The notes under the pieces were generated by a model, which worked only from the letters and a program-made list of their open reading frames with translations, was not told where the DNA came from and did not search any database. This document shows positions 50,670 to 61,822 of a DNA stretch of 64,000 nucleotides, piece after piece. The stretch is from the NCBI GenBank assembly GCA_037176885.1, contig JAWWNJ010000082.1, forward strand, positions 992,001-1,056,000, written 5' to 3'. Source of the stretch: Favolaschia claudopus (taxonomy: Eukaryota > Basidiomycota > Agaricomycetes > Agaricales > Mycenaceae). How positions within the stretch are numbered: position 1 is the stretch's first letter; the number at the start of each line of letters is the position of its first letter. The position numbers were made by a program, and so were the translations under genes.

Positions 50670-53600
50670 TTATGCAGCAGATCCCTTGTTCAGTGCTCGC
50701 AATCGCTCCTCGACTGCAGTGGCGTCGTTGATTCGAGCGGACCGAAGGAATGAAAGGCGCGCATCGGTCCACATCTTTTCTGCCTCCGTCCTGTCACTTC
50801 GTCGCATCATGATATCACCAATTCCAACCAGGCACTCTGCTTTGAGGCGATGGATCCCTATCCTATCTCCGCCTCCCAGCGCCACATGGAAAAGGGCGAG
50901 CGCAGTTTCTTCGTCACCCAACACAAAAAGGACGTCTGCCAGACATCGGAGGGCATTCATTGTACCCACCACATCCCTCATTTGCTGCACAAATGCCAAC
51001 GAGGTAACCGCCCATCGAAATGTCTCCGTCGCGTCATAGAGTTGAAGTCTGTAATCACCGAGCACGGCCAAACAGTGAGTCTGAACGTCCCGAAAGCTGC
51101 CGCGACTTTTGGCTAGACAATGCAAGAATTCGGCGCGCGAAGCATCAGCACCTTCGCGAGGCATGTCTAGGTACGTTTTAGTGAATTGGCATGCGAGAAT
51201 ACTGCTGGAGTCGAGAGTTTTACATATAGCTTCGGCAGCGTTGATCATCGTCAAAATCGGTCCCGTGTCGCCTCCTGTGAGGAGATCTAGATGCGCAGTG
51301 CTGCTTAATGCGTTGGCATGATGCCGAGGGCTGGATGTAGGAGATGATGCCTTCAAAACCTGGTCATACAGTTGGCGGGCTTCAAGATATTCGGTTTTTC
51401 GATAATGAACTTCTGCACGCAAACTGAGAACTGACAGACGGCGGTCTGACTGTTCCATTCCGCCAGCTATTAGTATCCCTTCCATTTGAGCGCAGAGTTG
51501 GCAAGTTCGGTTCAAATTTCCGGTATGGAGGGTGACCCAGGCCTCCTTCTCCAACCAACTGCACTTCAAGAGACTCGGAACTGACCAAAACTGAGCAAGA
51601 TCGCGAGCCGTGCGGATGATTTCGAGCTCTCGGGACCTCTCGCCTGACGTATGAGCAATCCGAAATTCTGTTTCCAGGCATGATAATCGTTGTAGGACGT
51701 CACCTGCGCCGTCGGCTACATTAAATGCTTGTTTATTGAATGCATTCGCCGTTTCAACTTTGAATATCTGGAGATAGTGCCATGCTCTCCATTGTAGAAT
51801 GTGACGGCTGAAAAGTCCAATGAGCGATTGAACTTTGATCAAAATAACTTTTTCGATACCTTGTTGCACTGGACGCGTTCCCGAGGCGAAATGGTGCGCG
51901 CCTTCGGCGATCCACAGTTCAACATCAACACTGCGTTGGTCAAGGATCTCGGGATTTCGAACGCATCTGTGTCCATAATCCCAGCGAAGCTCCGCATCAC
52001 CCGTGACTTCGATGAGGTGCGGAAGCCTTCGGGAAAGAGGACTACTGCCTCTCAACATCGCGGCCGAAAATTCGTCGAGTATGATAATACTCCTCCCGAC
52101 CGCTTTCAACGTTGCCTTGTCATCGGTTATAAGACCAGCAAGCAAAAGCTCGTGGATATTTCCGAGGTTAGCGAGCAAGGTCGAAGTGAGACTTCTGGAG
52201 AGTAACTCGTGTTGAAATTGAGTTGATCGCCATGCCTCGGGTAGATTTTCGAAATAGAGACGAATGGAGATCGATAGCGCAGCAGAAGGCGCGTATACCC
52301 GGCGTACATATTCCCTGATAGGGCTTAGCACTTTGAGCCGGCCTCCCGGGTCGTTGTACGCGAGCGAGAGGCGGACTAGCAGTGACTGGCAGTGGCCAAC
52401 ATTTGGGATGTCGGCCTTGCTCGCCAGGATATCGTTCAGTGTTATTCCATCCGGGAGCAGAGAAAGAATGGATAAAAGATTCCGTGCAGCTGGAAACGAT
52501 AGAATGTGGGGGCTCTGTATAGAAAGGGTAATTGATTTCTCGAGATTCGAGCCTTTGTCGTTTCCAATTGAGAGGAGCATGAAATTTTCGATTTTCCACC
52601 GCTCCAGTGTCCCAAGGTATCCATCAAAGGAAGCAATATTTGCGAGGAGATTTAGAGCTAATGGGAGTCCGCCTGAGAGATTAAGCAATTCATCGAGGGC
52701 GGACTCTTCTGTAGGTGCGGGTTCGTCAGCTATGTCGACGAATATTTGTCGCGAGGAAGTCAGAGACAGAGGCTCCAGAGGAGGAAGGAAGGGTCGATTC
52801 CATTTGACTCCAGCCGGCCTTTCGGATCCTCGCATGGTCACCTGTGAGATGGTCGAATGTCGGACGGAGCCCACGATAAATTCTTACTCACAAGCAATCC
52901 GAGCGTAGGAATCTCCGCCAGCAAGGACAGAAATTTTTCAACTGCAACCCGGTACTCTTGAGATTCCCAAGGAGTTTCAAAACTGTCCAAAACGATAAGG
53001 CACGGCCCGTGTTGTCGTAAAAATCGAAGCACGATCTTCGTTAGTTGTCGGCTGGTACTTTCCACGCCGAGATGGAGGCATAACGAAGCAACCAACTCAA
53101 AACAGTTGGTACTCGTTTCACATGGAATGAAATATCGCGAGGGATATTTGGCCACGACAGCAGAAAAATGCAGCGCAGCCATTTCAAGGGTGGTTTTACC
53201 CATTCCACCCGCGCCTAGAATCGCGACTCGGGGGCTGTCAGTCAAGAGAGACCTGATGATTTGGTCAAGTTCAGTTTCTCGACCGTGAAATACTTTGGGG
53301 AAAGCAGGTAGGAGAGACAGTGAGTTGCTACTGCTGATGGAACATTTAATAACCCCCCGCCGTTTGAGAACCACAAAGCCGACTTGCCTGCTGTTCAAGG
53401 AACTTTGGCGTGTCTGAAGAAAGTTGCCGGTTAAGGCGCTAAATATATAGAAGACTTGGAAAGAGTAAGAGCATACATTCAAACATGAATGGCTTCGTAG
53501 TGAGAGCAATTCAACCAGTTCTTCATGCTGCATCTCCGCCACAACTCCAAATTGAGTGACAGCTTGCATTGCGCCGCCAGCAATCTCGGCCTGTGGGGGA

Positions 53601-54158
53601 ATATCGTGTCCTTTTGGCGGCACAGAATTTGATAAAGTACTCACCATAAAAGCTTCGAACGCCGCTCGCAATCCGTTTTCGTTTACAGCCAATCGTGCCG
53701 CGATTTCATTTTGTTGAAAGAATCTTCTCAGCGGTCCGATATTGTTCTGGAATTGCAGACATATGTAGAAACTTTCCAGAGAACTTCGCTCCATAATCAC
53801 TGACATTGAGCGCAGACAATTGTTGCGAGATATTATAGACGTACCTAGCATACTCCGCAATGTGACTGAGGATACTCCGGCTTAGGCAATTGTCTGAGCC
53901 AACGCAAAGAGCTCCGAGAGCGCACAATGACTGGTAAATTTGCTCCAGAATACGGTGGTATTTTTCCTTTTGAAAACGAACGTTCTGTCGTTGAAGAATC
54001 TTAGACACAAAGAAAACCAGCTCCCATTCTCGTACCTGCAGCATCGGAATGATTCTCAAAGACAATTCGGAGACGGTAAGGAGGAAAGGTATTTCCTCCT
54101 GCGAGGTCAGTGCAACCCTTCGAAGAGCATTTGCAACAATGGAAGTGGAGCCTATCAT
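50670..54158 (-). CDS. NLR-type protein: helical N-terminal domain, NB-ARC, TPR-like C terminus (copy A)
   Basis: Exons 54158-54036, 53984-53845, 53783-53477, 53413-53388 (26 nt), 53333-52892 and 52841-50670 sum to 1070 codons. An upstream 31-nt exon at 54273-54243 (MNVYDCSQFQ) is an alternative start. The helical N-terminal ~190 residues (SIVANALRRVALTSQEEIPF, ILEQIYQSLCALGALC, IGPLRRFFQQNEIAARL) resemble the MLKL/HeLo-like cell-death domains of agaric NLRs. The NB-ARC part has FHGRETELD, Walker A GAGGMGKTT, Walker B CLIVLDSFETPW, VTMRGSERP and GGLPLAL. The C-terminal ~450 residues show TPR-like helical pairs (AEVHYRKTEYLEARQLYDQV). Expected role: ATP/ADP-switched intracellular receptor. Oddities: a GC-AG intron (53334-53387), and a 52-nt intron present in copy B (51808-51859 here) that is read through in frame. 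Confidence 0.85.
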
Positions 54159-54530
54159 GAGCAAGTGCGGTCGGCAAGGGCGAAGCACGTACTCATTGGG
54201 GATTATAAATTTTCTTCTTAGCTGTATAATTCCATGAAGTACCTTGAAACTGACTGCAATCATAGACGTTCATCTTGAACACAGCGCTCACGGAGTTCGA
54301 CTTCCCGCTGCAGATTCATTACAATGTTTTCAAGGGCAACAGAAACAGAGAAACGGAGAAGATCCGGGTGCAATTGACGACAACATACAGCTTTGCTTTC
54401 GTCGCAAACAAGTTTCATTAAGCCCCTTCGGGTCCCTAGCGCGTAAATTACCTCCCATACTCGAAAAATCAAAGCTCCACTCAATGATTAAAAACTTTCT
54501 ACTTCTTCCACGTCACTTCATCATTCAGAA

Positions 54531-55793
54531 CATTGCTTTCCACCAAACGAGAGATTGTTGAAATACGGGCCTACAATTAATTTTAATCTCAATCCCGTAA
54601 TGGAAATATATAGGAATGAAACGCACCGAGATGATTCGGAATGCTAACTTTCAGTACATTGTTCCCCGTACTGCAGTTCTCGTTATCTTGCCCGGGACAA
54701 GCGACGAGATTCGTCTGTGTGTCGTCGACAATGTGGATCTCGCCCGAACTGTGCTGGAAGCCGAGGAATTTGGGCGGCACGGTTGGGACGGGATCGTTCT
54801 GATTCGAGACGTATGTTACGCCGACCTAAATTTGGAAGATCAAGCAGGATATATAAAGATACAAAAATCAAGCGATAACGCACCTGGTCGTCGAGAAAGT
54901 CTGCCCACGCTTTGTTCCCACCGCGCGGAAGACCGAAGCCCGTCACTGATACCTTCACAGATGGGTCCACTGCGTTCTTGATCATCGCCCCGGTCATCGT
55001 TGCCAGTGCAGCTCCTGACCCATGCGTCAGTTTCGAGGAAGACGCGAGAAAAGTTGCACACCGAGGCTGTGTCCCGTAACGACGACCTTCTTCACTCCAG
55101 TGCTGGTCAGCCCGGCCATAACCCCGGCCAATAGCCCGTCAGCTGTGCGCTCGAACGTCTTTTGGAAGCCGTCGTGAACGGTGATGTTTTCTGTACAACT
55201 GTTCGAACGAAAATAGAACAGTGATGGTTCGGAGTACTTACGACCGGCTGTCTCGGGGAATCTTGAGGCGTTGAGAGGGACGAGGCCGAATTGCGCGTCG
55301 TTGAGGATGGACAGGATATTCGAAGCATCTGTTCCCTGGTGCGCAACAACGATGCTCTCGTCGTTGGCGTCGTGGGCGATGAAATCTGAGTTATATCAGT
55401 CAATCACCAAGATTGACAAAAGAAAGAAAGAAAGAAATTTACACAGAGGAACCAAGCCCTCGTCTATAAGAGTGATTGCATCGGCAAGGAACTGGAAAAC
55501 TGTTCGGAGCACATACCTCCGCCGGATTGAAGGAATGTGACGCCCTTCAGCTCATCGCAAGGAAGACCACAGGACCATGATGTTATCGTGGCGCTTGCAC
55601 AGTAAGCGACGCGTGCAAATTGAGCGGGGCGGAGGACCGTGCTGTTTACATCGCTGAGGGATAGGGTTGTCGGGGTGCCAGTGTCCGAGTCATCTCCCGT
55701 TGATTCTTCAAAGTCTAAACCGAAGAGCGGAAGAGAGAGTACTGCCGGGAACAGAAGAAAGAAGGAAAGGAGAGGAGCTGTGAAAGTTTTCAT
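54531..55793 (-). CDS. Secreted class-3 lipase
   Basis: The start at 55793 gives a signal peptide (MKTFTAPLLSFFLLFPAVLS). Conserved blocks follow: LRPAQFARVAYCASATITSW with WSCGLPCD, DESIVVAHQGTD, VHDGFQKTF, the nucleophile elbow GHSLGAALAT (split by an intron near 55060), VTGFGLPRGGNKAWADFL, VPTVPPKFLGFQHSSGEIHI and the terminal exon 54570-54531 encoding LGPYFNNLSFGG. These define the lipase_3 alpha/beta-hydrolase family, with Ser of GHSLG as nucleophile and Asp/His expected near QNDPVP and the HLGPYF block. Likely substrates are acyl glycerols or related esters outside the cell. The gene lies between two divergent NLR genes, its 3' end 372 bp from the NLR-A start. The last intron (54571-54626) is needed to reach the conserved C terminus. 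Confidence 0.87.
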
Positions 55794-56727
55794 AAATGGT
55801 CGAATGAAATATTAAGATTGGCGCTGCCAATGAAGGAAGGAAAAGCTGAAGGACCCGGGGATGGTGGAAAGCGGACAACCACTGCTGGGTGCTGTCTCGG
55901 TCATTCCTTTTATCGAATCGGCGAAGCGAGAAGCCGTGGTGACAGCCATGATCGTGGTCTTGCCGACAGCAACATGCAACACAGCGCATCACCAGCGCAT
56001 GTACTGTACTTGTCTGCCGCCCCATGTTTAAATTTTCGGAATACGGTGAATACAGAGCTTCTTTCACGAACGTGAAGACAAACGACTCTGGGCCATCGGA
56101 AAAGTGACAAGGTGCATGGCGACAGCCAATTTTGAATCCCTGCTCAGATCCTTTCTCCTGTGTGGTCGGCGAAATCGACAAGTCGATGAGACTGACGTAG
56201 CTGAGCATGCATAGAGCGAGGGATGCCATGAGAGTCGTGGTCGAAGAGACTGAGCAGAGAGGACGTCACGAAAATTTGATCGGTATGATGGTGTCACATC
56301 AAACGCGCTACACGTGAGGCGTGACGAACGCGTTCGGCTCCAGTCGTCTCCTAGCAACCGTCGACTCTCCATTGCTCTCCACTTCAGACCGAGTCTCCGG
56401 GAGGATGCACAATCCATAGAGAACCCCGAACCGTGGCCGTGGCCTGCCTGTGGCTCCGAGCTCGTTCTTACAGACTTTAGTTCTTTACCAAAGGTCCGTG
56501 TCGCCGGATCTTTTGATTGGTCTTCGTAATGCTTCATGTTTGGTAATTTTCAGGTCGCTTGAAATCTTCTACAGCTTGCGATAGTCTCGCGATTCGTCGA
56601 TCAATAAGTATCGGCTACGCAGGTCCGAGCCCAGCTAATTTTGCAGCCAATAACACCTTCCGAGGACTAGTGCGCCAGGCACGATATCGAATCTCGTTCT
56701 TTCTTCCCTTTGCCACCATCCACGGAA
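55794..56727. promoter_or_regulatory. Divergent region between lipase and NLR copy B
   Basis: 934 bp between outward starts, so it should hold both promoters. It contains GTGTCAC/GTGACG elements near 56290-56330. Long minus-strand frames here (56064-56537) have no domain signal and are not called. Confidence 0.45.
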
Positions 56728-59700
56728 ATGGGACCCCCAGCCCTAGAGCAGATTCTTCAGTACACCAATGTAGTGGCAAATGCGCTTCGGGAAGCATCCA
56801 TCGTCACCCAGACACCCTTCCTGAATAGTATCAGCACGTTATCATTGACGATCATTTCCATGGTCCAGGTGAGCTTTGTTGCCTTCTCCCGCCCTCCCAA
56901 TCCTAATCCAAGTACAGAATGTCAAATTACAAAGGGATCGATATCTGAGAATCGTGGAAGGGATTCATCAAGTGCTCTGTGCGTTGACGAGCCTATGCGT
57001 CGACTCTGAGCACATTCGATCTCCGAAAACGCTCGAAGAAATCGCTCATTACGCCGGGTAAGCCTAGTAGCTGCGGTCGATTTCATGCTCTTCGTGTTGA
57101 TCAATCCCTAGGACTCTGCAGAAGCTGCATTCGTGCCTGAGAGCTCAGCAAGAACTGGGGACGCTCAAGCGACTCTTCAAACAAAGCGAAATCACGCTGC
57201 AATTAGACCAATGCGAGAAAGAGCTGAACGTAGCGTCACAAGCTTTCATAGTGAGCCTTCGTACCCAAAATCTCGAGAGGCAGTCAATTGATGTTGTCAA
57301 CTTCGAGTTGAACTTCGGCGTAGCCACCGCCGATGCTGCGGTAAAGTTAGAGGATGAAATCGAGAGAAGGCATCAAGAAGTTCTGGAACTCATCTCAGCG
57401 AAGAGCTTTTTGTCAGAGGATGTCTCATCCGTGAGTACTTGACTGATGCATTGTCGCTCGTCGACTCATCGAATATCACAGCTTCACAGAGATTCGATAA
57501 ATCTGAGGTAAATCTCAGGCAATCTTTCAATGTCTACTTTCTCGACCTCATCTTGTCTCAATTCAGCTCCGAGTCATTCTCCCTTCTCCCCGCGTCACCC
57601 AAACTATTTTGCGGCAGAGACTCCGAGCTAATCCACGTCGTCAAAACGCTAACAGCTGACCGCGACCCTGCCCGGATCGCGGTTCTAGGACCGGGAGGGA
57701 TGGGAAAAACCACCCTCGCCATGGCAGTTCTGCACCACCCAACAATTATCGAAAAATACAGCATCAGATATTTCATCTCTTGCGAATCTACCCCTACTTG
57801 TGCGGACCTGATGCTCGCTGTTGGTTCTCACCTGGGTCTGGAACCTTCACGTCAGCCGTCGAACGCTATTTTACAGCATTTCAAGCAATTTTCCGGTCCG
57901 TGTTTGTTGGTGCTGGATAACTTCGAGACTGCTTGGGAAACTCCGGAATCTCGGACGGAAGTAGAGGATTTTTTGTCGGTGTTAGCGGATATTCCGAATC
58001 TGGCTTTATTAGTGAGTGAAATCGTTATCTCTCATATGCCAATTACTTGATCTTTTTTGTGCTCAGGTCACGATGCGGGGAGCGGAACGGCCGGGGAAAG
58101 TAAAATGGAGTCGACCTTTCCTTCCTCCACTCGAACCGCTTCCTTTATCTGCAGCGCGCCAGATGTTCTTGGAGATTGCCGAGGACCCTGAACTTGAAGA
58201 AGAAGCAGCGCTGGACGAGTTGCTGAACCTCTCAGGCAGCCTGCCCCTAGCTTTATCACTCATGGCCAGCATAGCTTCGCTTGAGGGATATCACGGTACA
58301 CTCTCGCGATGGCGGATTGAAAACATCTCACTCCTCTCTGACGGCCACGACAAACGCTCCAACCTCGAGAAATCTATCACTCTTTCGCTCAGCAGCCCAC
58401 GAGTCTCCTCCTCACCGCAAGCGAGAGATCTTCTTGCATTGCTTTCCCTTCTCCCTGACGGAATCAGAACAGAAGATCTCATGTCCAGCCACGTCCCGAT
58501 TCCACACATTCGTCAAACGCAAACTCTTCTGCTGCGTACCTCACTCGCATACCTTACGACGCACGGCCGTCTCAAAGCCCTCAGTCCCATCCGCGAATAC
58601 ATCAGACGTGTTCACCCACCGTCGCCCACCCTATCCCTCCCTCTTCGCGTATTCTTCCAAGATCTGCTCTCGCTGTGGCACCATACAGGCCGCTACCTTC
58701 CCGCAGGAAATCTCGCGCCAGACCTCCTTGGCTATCTCGGAAACATCAATGAACTCTTACTCGACGGGCTCATCGTGACGGAAGACGCGTCTCAGCTGAA
58801 GGCCATCGGGAACAGCATCGTGACCCTTGACGAGTTCTCGTCCGTTATGAAGAAAGGGAATACTCCTTTGTTTCGGCGGCTTCCTCATCTTATTGAGCGG
58901 ACGGGTGATTCGGAGCTGCGCTGGAAATACGGTCGGCGGTGTCTTCGGAATCCTGATTCCCTTCACGCGTTGAACGAGGAGCCGGATGCGTGGATCGAGG
59001 CGGGCGCGAGATATTTCAGCGAGGGAACGCACCCGGTAGACCAAGGTAGTTTCCATTCTTCTCATTCCGAGCTGGAGCTCATCGAATTCTCATTTTTTCA
59101 GCGGTCACTTTCTACGACACCGCAGCGTGGCACTACACGAATCCCAGGTTCATCAACATCCCAAAGTCCACAAAATTTAACGCTTTGGCAATGTCCCTGG
59201 CTGAAGACGCAGCCAACATCGACCTCCAACTGATGTGCTTGAAAACTGAATACGATCTTGCCCGTCGATGCGGGGACACTCCTAGGCAAATCCTGGTCGT
59301 CCAGAAAGCACAACACCTGGCACAGTTCTCTTCTTCGAACCCAAGCCTCTCGAAGTGTGACTGGTTGGATCTAGACGCTTGGGTCAATCTGTATATCGGA
59401 AACCTCCCCCGCGCGCTCGCGCTCTGCGAGGAGATCGACGATCTCCTCGTTTCGTGCGGGATGGAGGGATCGGATCGGTATCTGACGCTCCTGGATATTC
59501 GCGCGGAGGTGCATTACCGGAAGAGCGAGTACGTCGAGGCGCGGGGGCTGCATGTACAAGCTGTTCAGTTGACTTCGCCGACGACGAATCGGCGGTATCA
59601 CGCCAATGCGCTTATTAGTATGGCGTACCTGGATATCCTCACCGAGCGGCCGGTGGAGGAGATCCTTGCGAATGTACAAGCCGCGGAAGCGGTGTATGCG

Positions 59701-60240
59701 TCGTTGGGTGTTGTGAGGGTGGTGATATGCTCGTTCGTTCGCGCTATGCTTCACCTGCGGTGCGGGGAGACGGAGGATGCGCGAACGCAGCTGTTGCAAT
59801 GCTTGGCTCGGACTCGCGGGATTTATCATGATCTTCATGGTTACTGTCTCGCTGCACTGGGCGATCCGAAGCACGGGTTGTACGGCCCCACGGAGACTTT
59901 TCGATGGGCCGTGGTTTCGCTGGCGTTCATCCAAAAAATGAAGGAACCGGTCGGGAGTTTGAATGCCCTTCAACAATTAGCGACTGCTCATGCTGTGTTC
60001 GGAGAAGACGAGACTGCGTTACGACTCGTTGAAGTCGCTTTGGAAGGTGCCAGCAAGATAGGGATTCATCGGCTCAAAGCGGAATGTATGCTTGGAATCG
60101 GGGATATCCGGGAAAAGCGTGGAGAGTTCGAACAGGCAGCACAGATGTGGAAGGAAGCTCATCCGCTTTTCGTTCGATGTCTGCGGCGTACGGATGCTGG
60201 TGCAGTCGAGGAACGTCTGCGCCGAATATCAAGTTTATGA
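56728..60240 (+). CDS. NLR-type protein: helical N-terminal domain, NB-ARC, TPR-like C terminus (copy B)
   Basis: Exons 56728-56868, 56918-57057, 57112-57430, 57482-57507 (26 nt), 57567-58011, 58067-59045 and 59102-60240 sum to 1063 codons (1062 aa). The N-terminal domain (NVVANALREASIVTQTPFL, YLRIVEGIHQVLCALTSLC, LGTLKRLFKQSEITLQ) is the same helical type as in copy A. The NB-ARC part has FCGRDSELI, Walker A GPGGMGKTT, Walker B CLLVLDNFETAW, VTMRGAERP and GSLPLAL (GLPL box with Ser). The C-terminal half is TPR-like (AEVHYRKSEYVEARGLHVQA, RYHANALISMAYLDIL). It should act as a STAND-class signalling ATPase. Exon structure matches copy A except that one A-copy intron position is uninterrupted here. 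Its 3' end converges on the THEM6-like gene, 74 bp away. Confidence 0.9.
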
Positions 60241-60314
60241 AGATAAGGTTTCTATGAGATTCTTTAGACTATCTCTCGCATATACGAACATTAGTTCACG
60301 AAATTGAATGACAG

Positions 60315-61822
60315 TTAAATCATGTTCCTCACACCCTCCATCCCTCCGCTCAATCCGCCCTTCCTTGACCCCGTATTCCCTCCATTCTCCCGCTTCGATC
60401 CAACAAACGGAACCAACCGCTCCTGCCTCTCCTGCTCGCAAGCCTCGAGTGCATCCTCCCACCACCGTTCGCCCTCGGTAACGTCGCGCCATCCACCAGC
60501 GTAGAATTTCTTAAGCGTAGACGCGGATTCTGTGATTTTGCGCACGGCGGGCCAGTGCGGAGGGAATTTGACCTCCTCTGGGGCGTCAGTTTGAGACGAG
60601 GCTTTGCCTTCGGGCTGAGCAGTTTGAGACGGGAAATCGGGGGCGGCGTAAAATCCATTGGCAGCGAGAACGACCGCGGGAGGGATGGTGATGCGTCCTT
60701 GTTTATAGCAAAGCTGAGAAACAGCGACAGCTGCTCGGAGGAGGGAGAACATAACGAGCAAGTCCGAGTCAATCATATGATCAAGACAACAGAGATAAAC
60801 AGAATACGCACTGTACAATAACGCCCCATCTGGTTCCGCTGTCCGTGAAGCCCGCTGGATCAACGCACGCGAGACGGCGTCTGGATCTGAACCAGTTGCC
60901 TTCAAGCGTTCAGCATCCCCGCTTTCTAATGGTGTCGTCGTGGACGAGGCCAGTTGTTGCTTGTCTCTTTTGCTTTGGGCTTGGACTTTGACCGCGTCTT
61001 GTGATCTCTTTTTCAAGGGAGGCTTGACGAATCGGCAAACACACCAGATCTAATGCAAGCAAGTCAACCCAGGCTCAAATGAAAAACAATCGTCGACACC
61101 AACCCATTTATCATCCCATGCACCGATGGAGACGCGAACTTCATACCTCCAAAGCATTGGGATCTCCCGAACGAAAAAGTAATGAGTTGCTAGTTTGATA
61201 ATGGATCACAGTAAGCCCAGACAGACAGACAGCCATTGCGTTTTGGAGGCAAGGGACACTCACCAGCTAGAGCTGCCCACGCCCCGCAGTCCATGACGTT
61301 CGGAAAGGTGACGAGCGCGAGGCGGAAGCGTATGATATCCATGACTCTGGCGTAGCAGGAATTGCTCATGTGTAATCTGAGGTCGGCTTCGTCGATACCT
61401 ATGACCGCAACACAAGGTAAGTAATTCAATAAATATGAACGTAGCCGACGAAGTGAGAGAGAGAAGAAGAAAGTTGAGACTCACCAACCCAGTCATGATA
61501 CTTCCACTCGCCACGAAACGGGTGGACGCCAATAGGCTGATACTTTTCGTGTCAGTGCCTCAAAGCATCGAGCTTTTGTTCTTGTCCCAGGTAGAAATGC
61601 GTGAGTGTGTGCCACTGCAATGCGCAAACGCGCTGGATGATGGCGCGGAAGACGCGGACTGCGTGGAGTCGTCAATCCCAGAAGTATTGAGGCGATGGAT
61701 TGAACTGCGAACGCACCGTGCCAAACGAGTGGAAGCGAACGCGCATTGAGAAGGAGGAGTACGATTGCGAGGTATTTCGCGAATGTCGTTGTTGATATGG
61801 AGTGGAAGAGCCCGAACGACAT
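60315..61822 (-). CDS. THEM6-like hotdog-fold protein (copy C)
   Basis: The start at 61822 gives an N-terminal hydrophobic segment (FAKYLAIVLLLLNARSLPLVW), then VRVFRAIIQRV. Downstream exons carry PIGVHPFRGEWKYHDWVGID, the hotdog signature EADLRLHMSNSCYARVMDII, THYFFVREIPML, YEVRVSIGAWDDKW and WCVCRFVKPP, ending in PPHWPAVRKI, FYAGGWRDV and GMEGVRNMI. The family (THEM6-related, thioesterase/thiol ester dehydrase-isomerase fold) is usually membrane-associated; its substrate in fungi is unknown to me. In the stretch between RVCALQWHTLTHFYLGQ and PIGVHPF the common frame contains TGA at 61552-61554. CTGAC...TATCAG just before PIG looks like an intron end, but no matching donor was found. The second copy lies 0.9 kb upstream on the same strand. 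Confidence 0.75.

Noticed and set aside
55708..56537. Overlapping minus-strand frames of 146-173 codons upstream of the lipase
   Set aside because: They overlap each other and the lipase start, have no domain signal and lie in a divergent promoter region.
57251..57283. Possible intron GTGAGC...GGCAG in NLR copy B
   Set aside because: It would be only 33 nt, is open and a multiple of three, so reading through is more likely; copy A has a longer, also open segment at this place.
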